Assembly: GCA_937872125.1 (NCBI GenBank)
Contig: CALMNY010000086.1
Span: forward strand, 1 to 19,740
Direction of reading: 5' to 3'
From: an uncultured Candidatus Competibacteraceae bacterium
GTDB taxonomy: Bacteria; Pseudomonadota; Gammaproteobacteria; Competibacterales; Competibacteraceae
Length of the DNA: 19,740 nucleotides
A program made the translations under genes and the position numbers. The notes beneath the pieces were generated by a model. It had not been told where the DNA came from and ran no database searches. It was given only the letters and a program-made list of their open reading frames with translations. Shown here one piece after another: positions 16,121 to 19,740 of the stretch. Within the stretch, counting starts at the first letter, position 1. Each line of letters starts with the position of its first letter.

Positions 16121-16126
16121 ATTATA
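16121..16126 (-). promoter_or_regulatory. -10 box of a lepA promoter (TATAAT)
   Basis: A perfect TATAAT on the minus strand, 6 bases after the rseC stop, with about 127 bases of leader before lepA. The matching -35 position falls inside the rseC coding end (TGCTTT at 16149-16144, spacer 17) and is a poor match. A housekeeping promoter serving lepA-recO is the natural reading. Confidence 0.5.
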
Positions 16127-16132
16127 GCGTGA

Positions 16133-16603
16133 TCAACGCGAAGAAAGCAGGGATACAGCCACCGGCGCAACATCTAATCGCCGAACCACCGGCTGAAACC
16201 GGGCGTCACTCCGCCAGCGCCGAGATGCGATGTGCGCGGCCAGGAATCCCAACCCCAGCCCCATCGCGCCCGCCATAATGACCGGTTCTTCGCCCGCGCC
16301 GGCGAATGCGGCCTGGCCCAGCAGAGCGCCGGCCAGCAACAGCGCCAGCGGCAAGAGGTACACCAGCAGCGACCCGCGCAACAGCGCGCCTTCGGCCAGG
16401 CCCACGATGACCTTGTCACCCGGTTGCAGCGACAAGGTTGAAATCGCCCGCACTCGCGTCCGCCGGTCGCCCCAGACCTTCGCCAGCGTCGCCGGGCCGC
16501 AGCCGTCGCTGGCGGAACAGGTCCCGCAGGCCGACCGGCGCCGGGTTTCTACCCAGGCGTAGCCATCGCCAGCTTCCACCACAACCGCCGATTCCTCGAT
16601 CAT
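16133..16603 (-). CDS. rseC: RseC/MucC-family sigma-E modulator
   Basis: A 156-residue inner-membrane protein of the RseC/MucC family. The N-terminal cytoplasmic part carries a cysteine cluster, C26-x2-C29-x5-C35, within ACGTCSASDGCG. Two membrane segments follow (about 78-98 and 106-125), then a basic tail. In E. coli RseC mildly promotes sigma-E activity and is linked to SoxR reduction with the Rsx complex; the cysteines fit a redox role. Its ATG overlaps the rseB stop as ATGA. It closes the rpoE-rseABC unit. No mucD/degP protease gene follows, unlike in Pseudomonas. Confidence 0.92.
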   Translation of the reverse strand: MIEESAVVVEAGDGYAWVETRRRSACGTCSASDGCGPATLAKVWGDRRTRVRAISTLSLQPGDKVIVGLAEGALLRGSLLVYLLPLALLLAGALLGQAAFAGAGEEPVIMAGAMGLGLGFLAAHIASRRWRSDARFQPVVRRLDVAPVAVSLLSSR

Positions 16604-17619
16604 GGCTTGCCGGCCTCGGGCCGATACTGAATCGAAGTAGCGATATGCTGTACGGTCGCCGCCGGCGCTTCACCGACCACCAACACCTGGTGACCGTTGA
16701 CCACTGTGCCAAAGGCGTTCATCGAGCCGAGTTGGGAACTGCCTTGCAACAGCGGCGAGTCCCCTTCCAGTCGTTCCAGAAACACCGAGATCGTCGCCAG
16801 GCCATCCGCAAACACGATGTGCTCGGTCGGGTGGCGGCCGGACGCCTCGGTGAAACGGTTGTGCGAGACCTCGGCAAACCCTTCCGGCAACTGCTCCACC
16901 CGCCAGGCCGACTGCGTCACCGGCTCCCCGGTCGGAATGCGGGCGTCACTGGCGTTTGCACCCGCGTTCGGCGCCGCAGCCTCCGGGACCGGAGCCGGCG
17001 CGGCGAACGCGGTGTCATCAATGTGCGGCTTGAGCTGTAAATCAGTGAACATCAGTTGTTCAAGCGGCTGACCTTGCTCATCCAGCAGCGCCGAGCGCAG
17101 CGCCAGGCCATTGCGCCGATCCAGCCACAGTCGGTAACCGAATCGCCAGGCGTCGCGCGGCTTGATGGCGATCACTTGCGCGTCCAGTCCGGCAACACGG
17201 TCTTCCCCCAGCATCTGCAACTCATAGTGGCGCTCCAATCGCCCTGGCTCGCGGGGAATGGACAGGGGAAACGGTGAACGCCGGTAGTCCCGGCCTGCGA
17301 ACGTGGCCTGTTGCTTTGGCAGCAGACAAACCACTTGGTTGTTGGCGACCACGATTTCGCGCGGTGGGCCGCTCAACGAAACCAGCCGTTGGCGTTCGCC
17401 CCCCGGCTCGCCGCCGCCATGAATGATGCGCATGGCTTCCACGTGGGGTCCCTGCACATAAATGAAGGTGCCCTCATAGTTCAAGGTCTGGGCGGAATCC
17501 AGCATCCGCTCCAGCCAGTGCCTGGCGTTTTCGGGAGTAGCCGGCTGCGTCCGGCCGATGGATGGCAGCGAACCGGCGGCGAGCGCCAGGACCGCGCAAT
17601 ACAGGAGCCTGCGCTTCAT
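16600..17619 (-). CDS. rseB: periplasmic sigma-E regulator RseB/MucB
   Basis: A 339-residue periplasmic protein with a signal peptide (MKRRLLYCAVLALAAGS, cleavage likely around residue 24). The large domain (about 28-205) resembles the lipoprotein-carrier LolA fold and contains NYEGTFIYVQGPHVEAMRI. The small domain (about 236-335) includes the conserved NAFGTVVNGHQVLVVGE segment near its end. RseB binds the periplasmic part of RseA and shields it from proteolysis, sensing mislocalised lipopolysaccharide. Between the domains is an Ala/Pro-rich linker (about 206-232) that looks longer than in E. coli. The start at ATG 17619 is 8 bases after the rseA stop, and no strong Shine-Dalgarno sequence is visible. 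Confidence 0.94.
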   Translation of the reverse strand: MKRRLLYCAVLALAAGSLPSIGRTQPATPENARHWLERMLDSAQTLNYEGTFIYVQGPHVEAMRIIHGGGEPGGERQRLVSLSGPPREIVVANNQVVCLLPKQQATFAGRDYRRSPFPLSIPREPGRLERHYELQMLGEDRVAGLDAQVIAIKPRDAWRFGYRLWLDRRNGLALRSALLDEQGQPLEQLMFTDLQLKPHIDDTAFAAPAPVPEAAAPNAGANASDARIPTGEPVTQSAWRVEQLPEGFAEVSHNRFTEASGRHPTEHIVFADGLATISVFLERLEGDSPLLQGSSQLGSMNAFGTVVNGHQVLVVGEAPAATVQHIATSIQYRPEAGKP

Positions 17620-17627
17620 GCGGAGGC

Positions 17628-18239
17628 TTAGCGACCGGGCTGCGGCTGATAACCGACCATGCGCACGTAGGGCAACATGCCGTTGACGCTGCTCATGGAG
17701 GCATAGCCGTTATGATTGACCAGATAGCTGGTCAGCCGCGCCTCGACCGGTTCGCGGGCGGAATGGACCGGGCGGGCAAGCGTAACGGTCTGAATGGGGA
17801 GAGAAGCAGGAGTGGCAAAGTTGGCCGTCGTGGCGGCGAATGGAGGGGCGGGTTGCAACACATCAGTCTGATTCAGCTTCAATCCGAACAGGGCGATCAG
17901 CGCCACCGAGGCGGCCAGCCCGAAGCCGGTGACCGGCTTGTACCAGGCCGGTAGCGGCCTGGCCACGGCTTGCGGCAGGGGTTCGGCTTCGATGGCCTGG
18001 CGGATGCGGGCGGCAAACTCGGTATCGAGCGCCGCCGGTAGCTGGCCTTGTATGACATCGCTGATCAGGTGATACCGTTCCCAGCGGTCGCGGGCGTCAC
18101 CCTCCCGACTTAGTCGGCGCAGAATCAGATCAATCTCCCGGTCCGCCAGTTCGTCGTCAACCAGCGCCGAAAGCTGGCTCGCCGCAACGGGGACATCGTC
18201 AGCGAGTGGCGCCCGTAGTTCAGCCGTGTTATCAGCCAT
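17628..18239 (-). CDS. rseA: anti-sigma-E factor RseA/MucA
   Basis: A 203-residue single-pass membrane protein. The cytoplasmic N-terminus (about 20-70) carries SALVDDELADREIDLILRRL and WERYHLISDVIQG, the family's sigma-binding helices. One membrane segment spans about 103-121 (VTGFGLAASVALIALFGLKL). The periplasmic tail ends in the MucA-type conserved block YLVNHNGYASMSSVNGMLPY, then VRMVGY. RseA holds RpoE at the membrane until successive proteases (DegS/AlgW, then RseP/MucP) release it. It lies 15 bases after rpoE and 8 before rseB. The tail resembles MucA of Pseudomonas more than enteric RseA, so MucA-type naming is equally fair. Confidence 0.94.
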   Translation of the reverse strand: MADNTAELRAPLADDVPVAASQLSALVDDELADREIDLILRRLSREGDARDRWERYHLISDVIQGQLPAALDTEFAARIRQAIEAEPLPQAVARPLPAWYKPVTGFGLAASVALIALFGLKLNQTDVLQPAPPFAATTANFATPASLPIQTVTLARPVHSAREPVEARLTSYLVNHNGYASMSSVNGMLPYVRMVGYQPQPGR

Positions 18240-18254
18240 GACTTTATCCCGAAA

Positions 18255-18830
18255 CTAATGCAGTAGTGGATGCAGTTTGGCGTCGATGGACTCGCGCGCC
18301 CGGAAAATCCGCGAACGCACCGTACCAATCGGACACCCCATGGTTTGAGCGATTTCTTCGTAACTCATTCCCTCGATTTCGCGCAGGGTGATCGCGGTAC
18401 GCAAATCGTCGGGCAGATCTTCAATCGCCCGGAATACGGTCTCCGCGATTTCGTCCTTGAGCAACAACCGCTCAGGTGTTTCATACTCTTTCAGCAGGGA
18501 CTCGCCTTCGTATTGCTCGGCGTCATGCGCATCGATATCGGAACCGGGCGGCCGGCGGCCCTGGGCGACCAGATAATTCTTGGCCGTATTGATCGCGATC
18601 CGGTACAGCCAGGTATAAAACGCGCTGTCGCCGCGAAATCCGGGCAACGCGCGGTAGGCCTTGAGGAACGCTTCCTGGGACACATCCAGGGCTTCGCTGG
18701 GATCGTGGACGTAGCGGGAAATCAGCTTGATGATCTTGTACTGGTACTTGCGCACCAGCAGATCAAACGCCCCTTTATCGCCCTTTTGCACCCTGAGGAC
18801 CAAATCGCGGTCCAGTTGACCCTCGCCCAT
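18255..18830 (-). CDS. rpoE: RNA polymerase sigma factor RpoE (AlgU/sigma-24)
   Basis: A 191-residue group 4 sigma factor, the same length as E. coli RpoE when started at ATG 18830, which has AAAGGGG 9 bases upstream. The frame is open to 18875, but those 15 residues are not family-like. Sigma-2 (about 24-90) includes FDLLVRKYQYKIIKLISRYV, DVSQEAFLKAYR and FYTWLYRIAINTAKNYL. Sigma-4 (about 133-183) includes LPDDLRTAITLREIEGMSYE and the helix-turn-helix IGTVRSRIFRARE. It directs transcription of envelope-stress genes and is held by RseA. A sigma-E-type promoter lies just upstream, consistent with positive autoregulation. It is divergent from nadB. Confidence 0.97.
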   Translation of the reverse strand: MGEGQLDRDLVLRVQKGDKGAFDLLVRKYQYKIIKLISRYVHDPSEALDVSQEAFLKAYRALPGFRGDSAFYTWLYRIAINTAKNYLVAQGRRPPGSDIDAHDAEQYEGESLLKEYETPERLLLKDEIAETVFRAIEDLPDDLRTAITLREIEGMSYEEIAQTMGCPIGTVRSRIFRARESIDAKLHPLLH

Positions 18831-18839
18831 CCGGGCAGA

Positions 18840-18846
18840 CCCCTTT
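18840..18846 (-). promoter_or_regulatory. ribosome binding site of rpoE
   Basis: AAAGGGG on the minus strand, 9 bases before ATG 18830. It supports the 191-residue start over the longer open frame. Confidence 0.6.
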
Positions 18847-18879
18847 CGACTCAATGGCAATCTCCCTGCAACCATGACG

Positions 18880-18906
18880 GTAGACCAACGCCCGTTTCGT
18901 TAGTTC
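18880..18906 (-). promoter_or_regulatory. sigma-E-type promoter upstream of rpoE
   Basis: On the minus strand, GAACTA (18906-18901) is followed after 16 bases by TCTAC (18884-18880). The established RpoE/AlgU consensus is GAACTT, 16-17 bases, TCtgA. It is 49 bases before the rpoE ATG and in the right orientation, so it most likely gives autoregulated transcription of rpoE-rseABC. Confidence 0.65.
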
Positions 18907-18922
18907 GCGGACTTGCCGGGAT

Positions 18923-18930
18923 GTTATAGT
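18923..18930. promoter_or_regulatory. overlapping -10-like boxes in the rpoE/nadB divergent region
   Basis: The same eight bases read TATAAC toward rpoE (18928-18923) and TATAGT toward nadB (18925-18930). Neither has a good -35 at the right spacing. One or both could be a vegetative promoter; evidence is thin. Confidence 0.25.
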
Positions 18931-19031
18931 GTGGACTGGCAGTGGCGGGATAACCGCATGATGCCGATGCAACCGGCTACGCGGCGCTTTTGTTCACAAC
19001 GATACCCCATTCACGGAATCGCTCACAAGCC

Positions 19032-19740
19032 ATGACCACCTTTCCTCTTTCCACGGATATTCTGATCATCGGCAGCGGCGCCGCCGGTCTGAGCCTGGCG
19101 TTGCGTATGGCCGATTCCGCCCGCGTCGTGGTGCTGGCCAAGGGACCGCTGTCCGAAGGCAGCACGTATTACGCCCAGGGTGGGGTGTCGGCGGTATTGG
19201 ACGCCGGCGATTCCATCGAATCCCACCTGCAGGATACTCTGATCGCCGGCGCGGGTCTGTGCCATGCCGATGCAGTGCGCCTGACGGTGGAGCATGGCCG
19301 GGAAGTGATCGAATGGCTTAGCGCGCGGGGCGTCCCCTTCACCAAGGAATCGAACACCGACGGCCACGTGGATTATCACCTGACCCGCGAGGGCGGCCAC
19401 AGCCACCGCCGGGTCGCGCATGTCGCCGACGCCACCGGCCGCGCGATTCAAACTACCCTGGAAGCGCGCGCCCGCGAACATCCGCACATCACCCTGCTGG
19501 ATCAGTATATCGCGGTGGATTTAATCACCCGCCGCAAGTTGGGCCTGGACGGCAACCGCTGTCTGGGGGCGTATGTGCTGGACCGTCGTGGTGGGCAAGT
19601 CGAAGCCCTGGCGGCGCGCTTCGTGGTCCTGGCCACCGGCGGCGCCAGCCGGGTCTACCTGTATTCCAGCAACCCGGACGGCTCTACCGGCGACGGCATC
19701 GCCATGGCCTGGCGGGCGGGCTGCCGGGTGGCGAATCTGG
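19032..19740 (+). CDS. nadB: L-aspartate oxidase, N-terminal part
   Basis: The gene starts at ATG 19032 and runs off the right edge with 236 codons visible of an expected 530-540. The FAD-binding Rossmann motif is IIGSGAAGLSLAL (about 11-23). YYAQGGVSAVL follows, then the active-site region EGGHSHRRVAHVADATGRAI and the second dinucleotide-fold strand VVLATGGASRVYLYSS. These are typical of NadB, which oxidises L-aspartate to iminoaspartate, the first step of de novo NAD synthesis with NadA. SdhA/FrdA relatives share the fold, but the early sequence and the position divergent from rpoE fit nadB. The Shine-Dalgarno sequence is weak (GGAA about 13 bases away). Confidence 0.95.
   Translation, partial: MTTFPLSTDILIIGSGAAGLSLALRMADSARVVVLAKGPLSEGSTYYAQGGVSAVLDAGDSIESHLQDTLIAGAGLCHADAVRLTVEHGREVIEWLSARGVPFTKESNTDGHVDYHLTREGGHSHRRVAHVADATGRAIQTTLEARAREHPHITLLDQYIAVDLITRRKLGLDGNRCLGAYVLDRRGGQVEALAARFVVLATGGASRVYLYSSNPDGSTGDGIAMAWRAGCRVANL

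Noticed and set aside
1..19740. Mobile element, prophage, toxin-antitoxin or defence island
   Set aside because: No transposase, integrase, terminal repeats, tRNA attachment site or paired small genes were seen. The Uma2 fragment alone is not evidence for a defence system.

Overview
The window reads as an ordinary chromosomal stretch of a GC-rich gammaproteobacterium. The rpoE-rseA-rseB-rseC / lepA-lepB-(DUF4845)-rnc-era-recO order, with nadB divergent from rpoE, is the classic gammaproteobacterial arrangement. A class I PHA synthase shows a polyhydroxyalkanoate-storing lifestyle. An LpoP-type activator beside PBP1b points to the non-enteric (Pseudomonas-like) side of the class. The gene mix, including the Uma2 fragment, would suit a PHA-accumulating lineage such as the Competibacteraceae, but that assignment is inference.

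Layout. 2-250 is the 3' end of a Uma2-family gene. 299-2107 is phaC, with no phaA or phaB beside it. 2149-7806 (minus) is a cell-wall and repair cluster transcribed mrcB -> lpoP-like TPR lipoprotein -> yoaA/dinG-type helicase, convergent with phaC. Divergent from mrcB is a two-domain protein (APH-like kinase plus P-loop ATPase, 7911-9539). It is followed by a PfkB-family adenosine kinase (9594-10583) that has its own strong -10 box. From 10599 to 18830 everything is on the minus strand: rpoE-rseA-rseB-rseC (envelope stress), then lepA-lepB-DUF4845-rnc-era-recO (translation, secretion, RNA processing, ribosome assembly and repair). Many junctions are very tight, including ATGA or GTGA stop/start overlaps. 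nadB begins at 19032 on the plus strand and runs off the right edge.

How the genes work together. PBP1b and the LpoP-like lipoprotein form a peptidoglycan synthase plus its outer-membrane activator. RpoE, RseA, RseB and RseC form the sigma-E envelope-stress circuit. A sigma-E-type promoter (GAACTA-N16-TCTAC) lies 49 bases upstream of rpoE, consistent with autoregulation. lepA has a perfect TATAAT inside the 3' end and downstream of rseC, so the housekeeping half of the cluster may be partly uncoupled from the stress half.

I see no CRISPR array, tRNA, rRNA, insertion sequence, phage gene or recognisable new defence system. No gap between genes exceeds about 200 bases. The more interesting points are local: a roughly 40-residue Pro/Lys-rich insertion with two cysteines in the UB2H region of PBP1b, the repeat-expanded linker of its partner lipoprotein, the sigma-E promoter, a 9-base-period CACGGAA repeat forming the 3' end of the kinase gene, and a pilin-like N-terminus on the DUF4845 protein.
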